Below, piece after piece: positions 1 to 7,688 of a stretch of DNA of 22,441 nt (its first letter is position 1; every line of letters starts with the position of its first letter). Under the pieces are notes generated by a model that saw nothing but the letters and a program-made list of their open reading frames with translations, made no database searches and was not told the origin of the DNA. Position numbers and translations under genes: made by a program. Origin of the DNA: Caldilinea sp. CFX5 (GTDB lineage: Bacteria; Chloroflexota; Anaerolineae; Caldilineales; Caldilineaceae). The DNA is taken from contig QWII01000139.1 in NCBI GenBank assembly GCA_021405325.1, positions 1 through 22,441 on the forward strand, in the 5' to 3' direction.

Positions 1-768
1 CACAATCAAGCCCAATTGCGCGAATTATTGAACAATTACGGCCCCGTCGACGTCCTCTTTCTGGATGGCGTGGCGGAGGGGTTGAAACAACTGGCGTGGG
101 AGCTGCAACCGGACATTGTCGTCACCCGTGGCGACCTGGCAACGCCGGAGCAACACCTGCCGGATCGCCCCATCCCCGGCCCGTGGGAAGCCTGTTTTAC
201 GCTCGGCACCCAGTGGGCCTACAAACCAACCAACGAAGAATACAAGTCAGGCACCAAGTTGATCGAAATGCTTATCGAAACCCGCGCCAAAGGAGGTAAT
301 CTGCTTCTCAACGTCGGCCCCAAACCCGATGGCGAAATTCCCATTGAACAGGCGGCGCGCATCCAGGAGATGGCGCTCTGGCTCTTTGTCAACGGTGAGT
401 CGATGTACAACATCCGCCCCTGGCCCATTATCCGGGAGCGGCTGACGCTGGATCATGAAGTGTGGTATACCCAAAGCAAGGATGACGACACCGTCTACGC
501 CATCGTCACCGGCACCCCCTGGCCCAAAGGCGAACGTAAGGTCATCACCCTGCACCATGTCCGCGCCACCGAACAGACCGAAGTCGAAATCTTGGGTCAA
601 TCGGGTAATGTCTTAGAGTATCAACCGGGGGTCAATCCCAAAGCCAGTTGGCGGCAAGATGACCAGGGGCTACACATTTCCGCCATGCGTGCCCAACGGC
701 TCTACAACAACAACCGCTGGCCCAACCCGGTCGTCATCCGCATCACTCATGCGGCTCAACCAAATTAA
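1..768 (+). CDS. Alpha-L-fucosidase, GH29 family (3' part of gene, 5' end outside window)
   Basis: The frame is open to base 1, so the gene begins upstream; the TTG at 16 is only an internal codon. The visible 250+ residues match the second half of a GH29 retaining alpha-L-fucosidase, which removes terminal L-fucose from glycans. Seen: RELLNNYGPVDVLFLDG at the edge, where GH29 enzymes carry the nucleophile Asp in a W-F-D-G context; here the candidate nucleophile is the Asp codon at 64-66, in LFLDG. Next come the family hallmark GGNLLLNVGPKPDGEIP (codons near 291-340) and the NGESMYNIRPW segment that leads into the C-terminal beta-sandwich. The tryptophan before the nucleophile is replaced by Phe/Leu, an unusual but conservative change. 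A GDP-mannose dehydratase follows 36 bp downstream on the same strand, so both could belong to fucose handling, one catabolic and one biosynthetic. Secretion cannot be judged because the N terminus is missing. Confidence 0.88.
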   Translation, partial: HNQAQLRELLNNYGPVDVLFLDGVAEGLKQLAWELQPDIVVTRGDLATPEQHLPDRPIPGPWEACFTLGTQWAYKPTNEEYKSGTKLIEMLIETRAKGGNLLLNVGPKPDGEIPIEQAARIQEMALWLFVNGESMYNIRPWPIIRERLTLDHEVWYTQSKDDDTVYAIVTGTPWPKGERKVITLHHVRATEQTEVEILGQSGNVLEYQPGVNPKASWRQDDQGLHISAMRAQRLYNNNRWPNPVVIRITHAAQPN

Positions 769-804
769 CCATTATTCGTTTTCCATTGACCATTAATTAT
801 TTCT

Positions 805-1803
805 ATGACCAAAGCTCTCATCATCGGCGTCTCCTCCCAAGATGGCTCCTACCTGGCCGATCTCCTCCTCGGCAAAGGCTACGAAGTTATCGGCACGATT
901 CGCCGCACCACCAATTTCTACCAGGAGAACATTCGCCACCTCATCGGCAAGATCCGCATTGAGGCCGCCGACCTGCTCGATAGCGAGAGCATCGCCCGCC
1001 TCCTGCGCGAATATCAACCCGACGAAGTGTATAACATTGCCGCCCAATCGGTGCCCGCCGACAGTTGGTCGCATCCCTACTACACCGGCGAAGTGACCGC
1101 CCTGGGCGCAGTGCGTGTGCTGGAAGCTGTGCGCCTCCATGCTCCCAAAGCCCGCGTCTATCAAGCCACCAGCCGGGAGATCTACGGCAACATCACCGGC
1201 GTCGCCACCGAGGCCACGCCGATTGACGCCAACAACCCCTACGGCATTGCCAAAGCCTACGCCCACATGATGACCCGCTGCTATCGCGACTCCTTTGGCT
1301 TGTTTGCCTGCGCCGGCGTCCTCTTCAACCATGAAAGCCCGCGGCGTAGCCTGCACTTTGTCACCCGCAAGATCACCGCCGCTGCCGCCTGTATCAAAAA
1401 TGGGGTGAAAACGCCGCCACTTGATGAATTGGGCAATCCGCTAGTGACAGCGGATCACAAGGTTATGTTGGGTTGGCTGGATAGCGAACGGGATTGGGGG
1501 TATGCCCCTGAGTATGTCGATGCCATGTGGCGCATGTTGCAAAATGAGCAGCCGCGCGACTATGTGATCGGCACCCGTGTTTCTCATACTGTCCGCGATG
1601 TCTGTCAGATCGCCTTTGCCCACGTCGGGCTAGACTGGGAAGAGCATGTGATCACCAACGAAAAGTTATTGCGCCCTACAGAAATTGCGGCGCTGGTGGG
1701 TGATTATAGTTTGGCCGAGCGTGAATTGGGCTGGCGACCCCAGACAAACTTCGTGGATCTGATCCGCTTAATGGTCGATGCGGATCAGGAGCGCTTTCAG
1801 TGA
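805..1803 (+). CDS. gmd: GDP-mannose 4,6-dehydratase-like NAD(P)-dependent SDR
   Basis: This 332-aa extended short-chain dehydrogenase most resembles GDP-D-mannose 4,6-dehydratase, which makes GDP-4-keto-6-deoxymannose, the precursor of GDP-L-fucose or GDP-rhamnose, in the cytosol. Seen: an N-terminal Rossmann motif GVSSQDGSYLADLL (residues 8-21), the catalytic Ser123/Glu125 in QATSREIYG, Tyr146 and Lys150 in YGIAK, the Gmd hallmark NHESPRR (175-181) followed by FVTRKI, RDWGYAPEYVDAMWRML, and GDYSLAERELGWRP near the C terminus. Oddities: the second Gly of the usual GxxGxxG is Ser11, and there is an extra loop between the FVTRKI and RDWG blocks. At 332 aa it is somewhat shorter than the roughly 370 aa of classical Gmd. 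The exact substrate is therefore uncertain; a related GDP-sugar dehydratase or epimerase is possible. The stop codon is the first three bases of an intergenic repeat unit. Confidence 0.8.
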   Translation: MTKALIIGVSSQDGSYLADLLLGKGYEVIGTIRRTTNFYQENIRHLIGKIRIEAADLLDSESIARLLREYQPDEVYNIAAQSVPADSWSHPYYTGEVTALGAVRVLEAVRLHAPKARVYQATSREIYGNITGVATEATPIDANNPYGIAKAYAHMMTRCYRDSFGLFACAGVLFNHESPRRSLHFVTRKITAAAACIKNGVKTPPLDELGNPLVTADHKVMLGWLDSERDWGYAPEYVDAMWRMLQNEQPRDYVIGTRVSHTVRDVCQIAFAHVGLDWEEHVITNEKLLRPTEIAALVGDYSLAERELGWRPQTNFVDLIRLMVDADQERFQ

Positions 1804-1890
1804 TTCGTGAAGCGTGATTCGTGATTCGTGTTGCGTGTTGCGTGCTACATCGTAGTTCACGTATTACGAATCACGTAGCACGAATCACGC
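1801..1890. repeat. Inverted heptamer-type short tandem repeat (TGATTCGTG units)
   Basis: TGATTCGTG occurs at 1801-1809, 1815-1823 and 1822-1830, followed by degenerate TTGCGTG heptamers. The reverse complement returns as TACGAATCACG (1865-1875) and CACGAATCACGC (1879-1890). GCGTGATTCGTG (1813-1824) and CACGAATCACGC (1879-1890) pair perfectly, and CGTGCTAC pairs with GTAGCACG inside, so the transcript could fold into a long hairpin. The first unit supplies the TGA stop of the upstream gene. It may act as a terminator, an mRNA 3'-end stabiliser or a neutral repeat. Confidence 0.85.
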
Positions 1891-1927
1891 ACTTACGTTT
1901 CACCCAAATCAACCTATGGAGGAACAC

Positions 1928-2404
1928 ATGTCTGTCGAACGAAAAGCCCAGTGGCAACAAAAGCTCGCTGAATCCCGCACCGCTTTGCTGGCGCTGCTCA
2001 ATGCTTTGACGCCGGCCCAGTGGGCGCAGCCGGTCTTTAGCGAAGGTGATACCTGGACGGTTACGACCGTAGTCAGCCACCTGCTCGATAGCGAACGGGG
2101 GATGAGCATTCAGATCCACAAGACGCGCAAAGGCGAAGAGACGATCCCGCCCGGCTTTGACATTGAGCGTTGGAACGCTGGCGTCCAGAAGCGCGTCGGC
2201 GATCTCAGCCCCGCCGAGTTGATCGCTGCCTTGGAAACGACCCGCACCAAAACCGTTGACGTGATGAATTCCTTAAAAGACGAAGATTGGTCACGCACCG
2301 GTCGCCATCCTTCCCGCGGCGTGATCACGATTGAGCAATATTACGAAACCATTTACGCCCATGAGCTAATGCACGCCGAGGATATGAAGCGGGCGTTGGC
2401 TTAG
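1928..2404 (+). CDS. DinB-family (DUF664/mycothiol-maleylpyruvate isomerase-like) protein
   Basis: This is a 158-aa four-helix-bundle protein of the DinB/YfiT superfamily, cytosolic thiol- or metal-dependent enzymes whose exact reactions are mostly unknown. The start is placed at 1928 because GGAGGA (1918-1923) sits 4 bases upstream; the in-frame ATG at 1916 overlaps this ribosome binding site. Seen: the family's metal-binding histidine triad, His51 in VVSHLLDSE, and His145/His149 in YAHELMHAEDM (an HxxxH on the last helix). The length is typical for the family. It stands alone between two repeat-filled intergenic regions, so no partner or substrate can be inferred from context. A detoxification role, such as a bacillithiol- or mycothiol-type transferase or hydrolase, is a general family expectation rather than something seen here. 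Confidence 0.75.
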   Translation: MSVERKAQWQQKLAESRTALLALLNALTPAQWAQPVFSEGDTWTVTTVVSHLLDSERGMSIQIHKTRKGEETIPPGFDIERWNAGVQKRVGDLSPAELIAALETTRTKTVDVMNSLKDEDWSRTGRHPSRGVITIEQYYETIYAHELMHAEDMKRALA

Positions 2405-2407
2405 AAT

Positions 2408-2540
2408 TGATACGTGATGCGTGATTCGTGAAACGTGCTGCGTGAACTGTGCCGATTAGACGGGGTTATCTTTATAATCCTTGAATCAACGCAACCACAC
2501 ACGAATCACGCTTCACGAATCACGTATCACGAATCACGTT
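2408..2540. repeat. Second copy-type inverted heptamer repeat (CGTGATTCGTG units)
   Basis: The left arm (2408-2437) holds GATACGTGATGCGTGATTCG and AACGTG units. The right arm (2498-2539) holds CACGAATCACG three times, at 2499-2509, 2514-2524 and 2528-2538. The arms are reverse complements of each other with small register shifts. The roughly 60-bp centre is not repetitive and contains a perfect TATAAT at 2473-2478, without a convincing -35 box, that could serve the WD40 gene downstream. Same repeat family as 1801-1890. Confidence 0.85.
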
Positions 2541-2559
2541 TATCACAGAGAGGTAGTGC

Positions 2560-5244
2560 ATGAACACACGAAACGCCATTCTCTTAACGGCGGTCGCCGC
2601 CGCCATCATCATGTTTGGATTGGGCTATTTCTTTGGCGACCGGTTGGCCGGCCCAACGGAACCTGCCCCCATCGCCACCGTCACGGTGAGCACCGGCGGC
2701 AGCAACAATACGGCACTACCTACCTTTACGGCTACCCCTCTGCCAGCGGCGGCCACTGTCGATACAACGGCGACCGCCAGTGCACTACAAGCCCTGATCG
2801 TTGCCGGCGTCAATGCCACCTTAACGGCACAGCCGCCCGCACCCACGGTCGCACCACCCACGGCTGCGGCAACACCGGTTCCCATCACCCGGCAGCCGAC
2901 ACCGGATGTCGCCGCAACGACCCAGGCGCTTGCCGTGGCTGTGCAACAAGCCGTGGCCGCGACGTTGACGGCTGTGCCGACGCCAACGTCCGTCATTGCC
3001 ACGGCCACCGCCGGCGGCCCACCGACCGAAACGCCCTTTGCCACACCGACCTGGACGCCGGTTTCCACGGTGACGCTCCCGCCGCCAACCTATACGCCTG
3101 ATTTCGGCGCGACCACCATTGCCTTCCAGATTGCCGTGCAGACAGCCGTGGGCGGGACGCTCACCGCCTTGCCGCCAACGTTGACCCCTGTGCCCACCTG
3201 GACGCCAACGCCTAGTGCCACTGTCAATGTCACCAGCACGGTACAGGCGGCCCTGGCCGCAACCATGACCGCGCTCGCCCCTAGCCCGTCACCGACCAAC
3301 ACGCCGCTGACCCTGGCCTCGCCCACGCCGACGGCTGATCTCAACGCTACCGCCACCGCCATCCAGGCAACCATTGTGGCCGGTATCGACTCCCGCTTAA
3401 CCGCGATTGCACCGACGGCGACGTTGACGCCAACCTTGACCAGCACGCCGACCGCCACACCGGACATTACGGCGACAGTTGCGTCAGCCATTACCGCAAC
3501 GCTTGCGGCCATCACACCGACAGTCACCAATACGCCGACGGAAAGCCCCAACATCACCGCGACAGTGGCTGCCGGCATTAGCGCCACCTTGACTGCCATT
3601 GCCCCCACCGTCACAGCGACGCCAACCGAAACGCCATTGCCCACGGCCACGCCGGATATTACGTCCACCGTGGCTGCCGCCATTAGCGCAACTTTGACCG
3701 CAGTCGCGCCGACGGCGACGGGTGTACCAACAGAAACCCCGACCGCAACGGCCACGCCCAACCTCACGGCGACCTTAGAAGCCGGCATCACGGCGACGTT
3801 GACCGCTCTGGCGCCGACCGTCACCGATACCCCAACTGAGACGCCAACGCCAACGGCAACTGAAGACATTAGCGCCACCGTTGAAGCCGCTGTCATTGCC
3901 ACCTTGACGGCGTTGGCGCCAACCGAGACGCCGACGTTGATCGCCACCGAGCCAATCACGCCGACGGAAACGCCTGATCTAGAAGCAACGGAAACGGCGA
4001 TTGCGGAAACCATTGCCGAAGCGGTCGAAGCTACGGTTGCTGTGCTGGCCCCTGCTGAATCGCCTGATATTACAGCGACGATCCAAGCAGCAGTCGAAGC
4101 CACCTTGACGGCGCTGGCGGAAGCGGCGCCTATTGGGGTGGAAACGCCGACGCCGACGGAGACCGTAACCCTGACGGAAACTGTGCCGATCACCGATGGC
4201 GCCGAGATTACAGGTACGCTAGAGATAACGCCAACCAGCGAAGGCGAACCTACGGCAGAGGAGGGTGCCGAAGCGACGGCGACGCCCGGCGAAACAAGTG
4301 ATGGGACGTTAGCGCCCGACCAAACCTTTGCCCTGGAGTTGGGGAATGTCTGGGATGTGGCGCTGTCACCCAATAGCGCAACGCTGGCTGTCGCCACCGA
4401 TAGCGGCCTATGGTTTAGACCGGTCGGTGAAGGCGACGCGACGACACTGCCCACGGCTGATCCGCTTTCCAGTCTTAGTTGGTCACCCAACGGTTTGTTC
4501 CTGGCAACGGGCGTGGGAAATCGTAGCGACGCCCAAAATAGCACCGGGGCTGTTTCCCTCTGGGATCTCGCCGGCAGCGAACCCCTATCGACCTTAACCG
4601 GGCCGGAAGCGGCGGTGTTGACCGTCGCCTGGTCACCCGATGGCGCGTGGATTGCCGTCGGCTCGGCTGATGAACGGCTCTACATCTGGGATGTCGCCAC
4701 CAATGCGCTCAACGCCAGGTTGGGCCAGGAAGCCGATGTCACCAGCGTCAGTTGGTCGGCTGATAGCACCCTGCTGGCCGCTGCCGGTGATGATGGCATC
4801 GTCCACATCTGGCGACCGGCAACCGGCGAAGAAGTGCTAACCATCAATGCCCACCCCGATGGCCGCACGGTTATGCGCTGGTCGCCCGACGGCGCACTCC
4901 TTGCTACCGGCGGTGAAGACGAAACTGTGGTCATCTGGAATGCGGAAAATGGGGCGCCGGTCTTACAACTGGACAACCTGGGCGGCGCTGTGACCAGCTT
5001 GGCCTGGTCGCCCGACAGCAGCCGCATTGTCGCTGCCACCCGCCCATCCGATCAAGACGAGGAAAGCTATCCATTGCGCATCTGGTCTATCGAATCAGGC
5101 GAGCTACAATCGACCCTCACCGGCCCAACCGCCCTCGTCACCGGTATCAGTTGGTCTACCGACGGCCGCCAACTCGCCGCCGGTGCGCGTGACGGCACTG
5201 TCTTCCTCTGGACTGTGCCGGACAACGTGAATCCGTCACCGTAA
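2560..5244 (+). CDS. Membrane-anchored WD40 protein with 12 alanine-helix repeats and seven-bladed propeller
   Basis: This 894-aa protein has three parts. Residues 8-25 form one transmembrane segment, with a short Asn/Arg-containing N terminus, so it is either a signal anchor with the rest outside or an uncleaved signal peptide. Residues 66-524 are a low-complexity region in which an alanine-rich amphipathic unit, such as ITATVAAGISATLTAIAP, recurs about 12 times, separated by Thr/Pro spacers (TPTETPTPTATPD). Residues 587-891 form a beta-propeller; seven WD40 blades can be counted, each with a core like VAWSPDGAWIAVGSADERLYIWDV. A complete seven-blade ring suggests a stable protein-interaction platform at the end of a long flexible stalk. 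AGAGAGGT at 2546-2553 is a good ribosome binding site 6 bases before the ATG. Such Thr/Pro-rich WD40 proteins are common in Chloroflexota; the partner is unknown. Extracytoplasmic location and O-glycosylation of the linker are inferences. Confidence 0.85.
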   Translation: MNTRNAILLTAVAAAIIMFGLGYFFGDRLAGPTEPAPIATVTVSTGGSNNTALPTFTATPLPAAATVDTTATASALQALIVAGVNATLTAQPPAPTVAPPTAAATPVPITRQPTPDVAATTQALAVAVQQAVAATLTAVPTPTSVIATATAGGPPTETPFATPTWTPVSTVTLPPPTYTPDFGATTIAFQIAVQTAVGGTLTALPPTLTPVPTWTPTPSATVNVTSTVQAALAATMTALAPSPSPTNTPLTLASPTPTADLNATATAIQATIVAGIDSRLTAIAPTATLTPTLTSTPTATPDITATVASAITATLAAITPTVTNTPTESPNITATVAAGISATLTAIAPTVTATPTETPLPTATPDITSTVAAAISATLTAVAPTATGVPTETPTATATPNLTATLEAGITATLTALAPTVTDTPTETPTPTATEDISATVEAAVIATLTALAPTETPTLIATEPITPTETPDLEATETAIAETIAEAVEATVAVLAPAESPDITATIQAAVEATLTALAEAAPIGVETPTPTETVTLTETVPITDGAEITGTLEITPTSEGEPTAEEGAEATATPGETSDGTLAPDQTFALELGNVWDVALSPNSATLAVATDSGLWFRPVGEGDATTLPTADPLSSLSWSPNGLFLATGVGNRSDAQNSTGAVSLWDLAGSEPLSTLTGPEAAVLTVAWSPDGAWIAVGSADERLYIWDVATNALNARLGQEADVTSVSWSADSTLLAAAGDDGIVHIWRPATGEEVLTINAHPDGRTVMRWSPDGALLATGGEDETVVIWNAENGAPVLQLDNLGGAVTSLAWSPDSSRIVAATRPSDQDEESYPLRIWSIESGELQSTLTGPTALVTGISWSTDGRQLAAGARDGTVFLWTVPDNVNPSP

Positions 5245-5247
5245 CCC

Positions 5248-5328
5248 ATGACAGGGTGACAAGGTGACAAGGTGATCTCTTTCACCCCCTCACCCTGCCA
5301 CCTTGTCACCTTGTCACCTTGTCATCTG
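5248..5328. repeat. Inverted octamer repeat (GTGACAAG units)
   Basis: The left arm 5248-5276 contains two full GTGACAAG units plus a partial. The right arm 5297-5324 contains CACCTTGT three times and is the reverse complement, giving a stem of about 20 bp around a loop of roughly 25-30 bases. The architecture matches the heptamer repeats upstream but the unit sequence and length differ. It fills almost the whole gap between the WD40 stop and the ABC-F start. Confidence 0.88.
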
Positions 5329-5336
5329 TCAAGCCT

Positions 5337-6983
5337 ATGATCGCCATTCATCTCGACAAAGTCACCGTCACCTATATTGCTCACCCCATCTTCACCAACC
5401 TTTCCTGGGCGGTGCATGATGACCGCTGTGTGGGGTTGGTGGGGCCGAATGGGAGTGGGAAGAGCACCCTGTTGCGGCTGCTGGCCGGCCAGCTTACCAG
5501 CGACACCGGGTTTGTCAACCGGCAGAGCGGGCTGACCGTTGGCTATCTGCCGCAGGAGCCGCAGTTACAACCGGCTGCCACCGTCTGGGAAGAGGCATTA
5601 ACTGCTTCGGATGCGTTGCAAAAGATCGAACAACAACTGGCACAGGTGGAAGCCAAATTGGCTGACCCTTCCGTTTACAGCGACGAGAAGAAGCTGAATG
5701 CCGTTCTCGACGAACAGACGCGCCTGCTGGAAACCTTTGAAAAGCTGGGCGGGCCAGCCTATGCCGGGCGGGTGCGCGCCACCTTGCTGAGTTTGGGCTT
5801 TACCGAAGCGGAGTTTGCCCTCAAAGTCGAAACCCTGAGCGGTGGGCAAAAGAAGTTGGTGGGGCTGGCAAAACTGTTGATCACTGACCCCAAGGTGTTG
5901 CTGCTCGATGAGCCGGACAATCATCTCGATTTGGATCGCAAGCGGCTGTTGGAGCAGATCATCCGTGCACACAAGGGGGCAGTGGTGATCGTCTCCCATG
6001 ACCGCTATCTGCTTGATCTGGTGGTCGATGAGATTGTCGAACTGGAAGATGGTCGCCTGAGCCAATACCCTGGTGACTACTCCCAATATGCCTTTGAAAA
6101 ACAGAGCCGTCTGCTGCGCCAACAGCAACTCTTCCAAGCGCAAGACAAAGAGATCACACGCCTGGAACAGGCCGCCAAACGGTTGTTGACCTGGGGTCGC
6201 GTCTATGACAATGAGAAGCTGATCAAACGCGGCAAGAATATCCTCAATCGGCTCGAACGGATTGAGCGCATCGACAAACCAATCCTGGAACGGCGGCGCA
6301 TGGATCTGGAACTCTCCGGCTGGCGGGGCAGCAACAAGGTGTTGGATATTCAGGAGTTGGACAAAGTCTTCACCACCGAAGCCGGGAACGAAACGATTGT
6401 GCTGGCCGGTCTCGATCTGTTGATCTGGCGTGGGGAGCGGGTCGGGCTGGTGGGGCCGAATGGCGCAGGCAAGTCGGTCTTGTTTCGGCTGATCAACGGC
6501 CAGGAACAACCGACCGGCGGCCAGATTGCGATTGGCCCAAGCGTTCAGGTCGGCTACTATGCCCAAGAGCATGAGACGCTCGACTATAACCGCACCTTGA
6601 TCGAAACGATTCGGCAGGCCGTCCGTTTTTCCGAAAGCGAAGCGGTCAGCTTTTTGGGCAAGTTTCTCTTTGGCTATGAACAGGCCAGGAATTGGGTGCG
6701 CACCCTCTCCGGCGGCGAACGGAGTCGCTTACAGATGGCGCTCTTGATGCTCACCAACGCCAACTTTCTGCTGCTCGATGAACCGACCAACAACCTGGAC
6801 ATCGCCTCCGCCGAGGTGTTGGAAGACGCGCTCAATGAATTTGACGGGACGGTCTTGGTGATCTCCCATGATCGCTATTTTCTGGATCGGGTAGTGAACC
6901 GGATTGTGGAGTTGCAGGATGGCGCGCTGGTGGAGTATGTGGGGAATTATAGCGATTATCAAGCGGCGAAAACAGGCGGTTGA
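5337..6983 (+). CDS. ABC-F family ATPase (Uup/YdiF-type)
   Basis: This 548-aa soluble protein has two ABC ATPase domains and no membrane domain, the ABC-F plan; family members bind the ribosome and help with stalled translation, antibiotic protection or ribosome assembly. The ATG at 5337 is preferred; the in-frame TTG at 5319 lies inside the intergenic repeat. Seen: Walker A GPNGSGKST (residue 36 on), signature LSGGQKK (about 168), Walker B LLLDEPDNHLDL (about 188), then the linker with charged helices KLIKRGKNILNRLERIERID (about 295-320). The second half has Walker A GPNGAGKSV (about 373), signature LSGGERSR (about 456) and Walker B LLLDEPTNNLDI (about 480), each followed by the H-loop VISHDRY. 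The first Walker B has DEPD instead of the usual DEPT. No clear Shine-Dalgarno is visible because the repeat abuts the start. It is not a membrane transporter despite the ABC name. Confidence 0.93.
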   Translation: MIAIHLDKVTVTYIAHPIFTNLSWAVHDDRCVGLVGPNGSGKSTLLRLLAGQLTSDTGFVNRQSGLTVGYLPQEPQLQPAATVWEEALTASDALQKIEQQLAQVEAKLADPSVYSDEKKLNAVLDEQTRLLETFEKLGGPAYAGRVRATLLSLGFTEAEFALKVETLSGGQKKLVGLAKLLITDPKVLLLDEPDNHLDLDRKRLLEQIIRAHKGAVVIVSHDRYLLDLVVDEIVELEDGRLSQYPGDYSQYAFEKQSRLLRQQQLFQAQDKEITRLEQAAKRLLTWGRVYDNEKLIKRGKNILNRLERIERIDKPILERRRMDLELSGWRGSNKVLDIQELDKVFTTEAGNETIVLAGLDLLIWRGERVGLVGPNGAGKSVLFRLINGQEQPTGGQIAIGPSVQVGYYAQEHETLDYNRTLIETIRQAVRFSESEAVSFLGKFLFGYEQARNWVRTLSGGERSRLQMALLMLTNANFLLLDEPTNNLDIASAEVLEDALNEFDGTVLVISHDRYFLDRVVNRIVELQDGALVEYVGNYSDYQAAKTGG

Positions 6984-7021
6984 GATAGTTGTGATTGTTG
7001 ACGGCATCACGCCTCATGGTT

Positions 7022-7297
7022 TCAGGCAGGCTGGAAAGCGTGCTGTGTGCTTCCTGGAATCAGCAGCCATCGGCTAAAATGTTCAATCATCAACCCCGTG
7101 ACCACGCTGCTATCATCAAGCGAAAAGCCAATATACGCATATTCATCGACATCATCCCAGACGCTGGGGGTGGGTCTGCCGGTAAAATAAATCGTTAAAG
7201 CATCGGCTTTGGAGTTGTAGTTTACCCAAAGCTGGGTCGGATCGATGTTATGCGGAAAATAAGCTTGGACAGATTCAGGGATTGTCAACGCTGCCAT
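7022..7297 (-). CDS. DUF2283-like small protein
   Basis: This 91-aa protein of unknown function resembles DUF2283: the central part, WVNYNSKADALTIYFTGR then YIGFSLDDSSVVTGLMIEHFSR, follows the family pattern of Y-D-x-x-A-D-x-L-x-I, a Val/Tyr strand, an Asp turn, and V-x-G-x-x-I. The start at 7297 is chosen because AGGAG lies about 10 bases upstream on the minus strand; the frame continues open beyond it to 7510, but that stretch crosses the promoter of the divergent gene and has no homologous look. It ends tail-to-tail with the ABC-F gene, 38 bp apart. DUF2283 genes are often found in mobile or toxin-antitoxin-rich surroundings, but no toxin partner is adjacent here. Base composition is AT-richer than the neighbours. 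Confidence 0.6.
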   Translation of the reverse strand: MAALTIPESVQAYFPHNIDPTQLWVNYNSKADALTIYFTGRPTPSVWDDVDEYAYIGFSLDDSSVVTGLMIEHFSRWLLIPGSTQHAFQPA

Positions 7298-7400
7298 ATG
7301 ATGGTTTCTCCTTGTTTCAATCGTTTGACCCCATAATATACCACAGCTTACATAGAATGATACGGTCAAAAGTAACAGAAATCGGTACTCATTGGAAGGT

Positions 7401-7429
7401 TTGACATTACCCGCTCCGGGTGTTATCCT
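7401..7429 (+). promoter_or_regulatory. Sigma70-type promoter for the 7471 operon
   Basis: TTGACA at 7401-7406 (perfect -35), a 17-base spacer, then TATCCT at 7424-7429 (4 of 6 matches to -10). Transcription would begin near 7436, about 35 bases before the ATG at 7471. This is one of the clearest promoters in the window. Confidence 0.65.
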
Positions 7430-7470
7430 TGACCAACTAAGTAACCTTTGTAACAATAGTAAGGAAACGC

Positions 7471-7686
7471 ATGGCTGTTCTCTCCTTTCACTCTCTAAAA
7501 GCGCTGGCAAACCACTTTGACGGGCATGTCTACCGCGACTCGCTGAACGATTCGTTGCTGGTCAACGATGTCATGAACAGTTGCTGGCATCGCTACGCTT
7601 GGACGCATGGCAAGCGCGAGATCAAATTTGTCGAAACCCTCACCGGTGAGTTGCCGCTCATCGTCCAAATCTACCCGGCCTTTTAG
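7471..7686 (+). CDS. Unknown 71-aa protein, first gene of transporter operon
   Basis: I do not recognise this protein. It is 71 aa, soluble, with no membrane segment, and contains a His/Trp-rich middle (MNSCWHRYAWTHGKREIKF) followed by a hydrophobic C-terminal strand (ELPLIVQIYPAF). The start is supported by AAGGAA about 5 bases upstream and by the strong promoter at 7401-7429. It ends 2 bp before the start of the transporter gene at 7689, so the two are almost surely co-transcribed and translationally coupled. A role as a small accessory or regulatory subunit of the transporter is a guess from position only. The codon use looks like that of the flanking genes, which supports it being real. 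Confidence 0.6.
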   Translation: MAVLSFHSLKALANHFDGHVYRDSLNDSLLVNDVMNSCWHRYAWTHGKREIKFVETLTGELPLIVQIYPAF

Positions 7687-7688
7687 CC

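Noticed and set aside
1801..2540. CRISPR array
   Set aside because: The repeat words are 7-11 bp, irregularly spaced and in inverted orientation, and there are no spacers of uniform length or cas genes.
2481..3101. Plus-strand open frame of about 206 codons overlapping the start of the WD40 gene
   Set aside because: It begins inside the intergenic repeat and reads the WD40 codons in another frame; the product is Arg/His/Thr/Gly low complexity.
3090..4544. Minus-strand open frame of about 484 codons opposite the WD40 linker
   Set aside because: It is a by-product of the repetitive ACG/GCC-rich linker codons; its Val/Ser/Gly-only composition has no protein-like pattern.
5598..6572. Minus-strand open frame of about 324 codons opposite the ABC-F gene
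   Set aside because: The plus strand carries every ABC-F motif; the antisense product resembles nothing.
7298..7510. N-terminal extension of the DUF2283-like gene
   Set aside because: It would overlap the opposite gene's promoter and start; the internal ATG at 7297 has a good ribosome binding site and matches the expected domain size.
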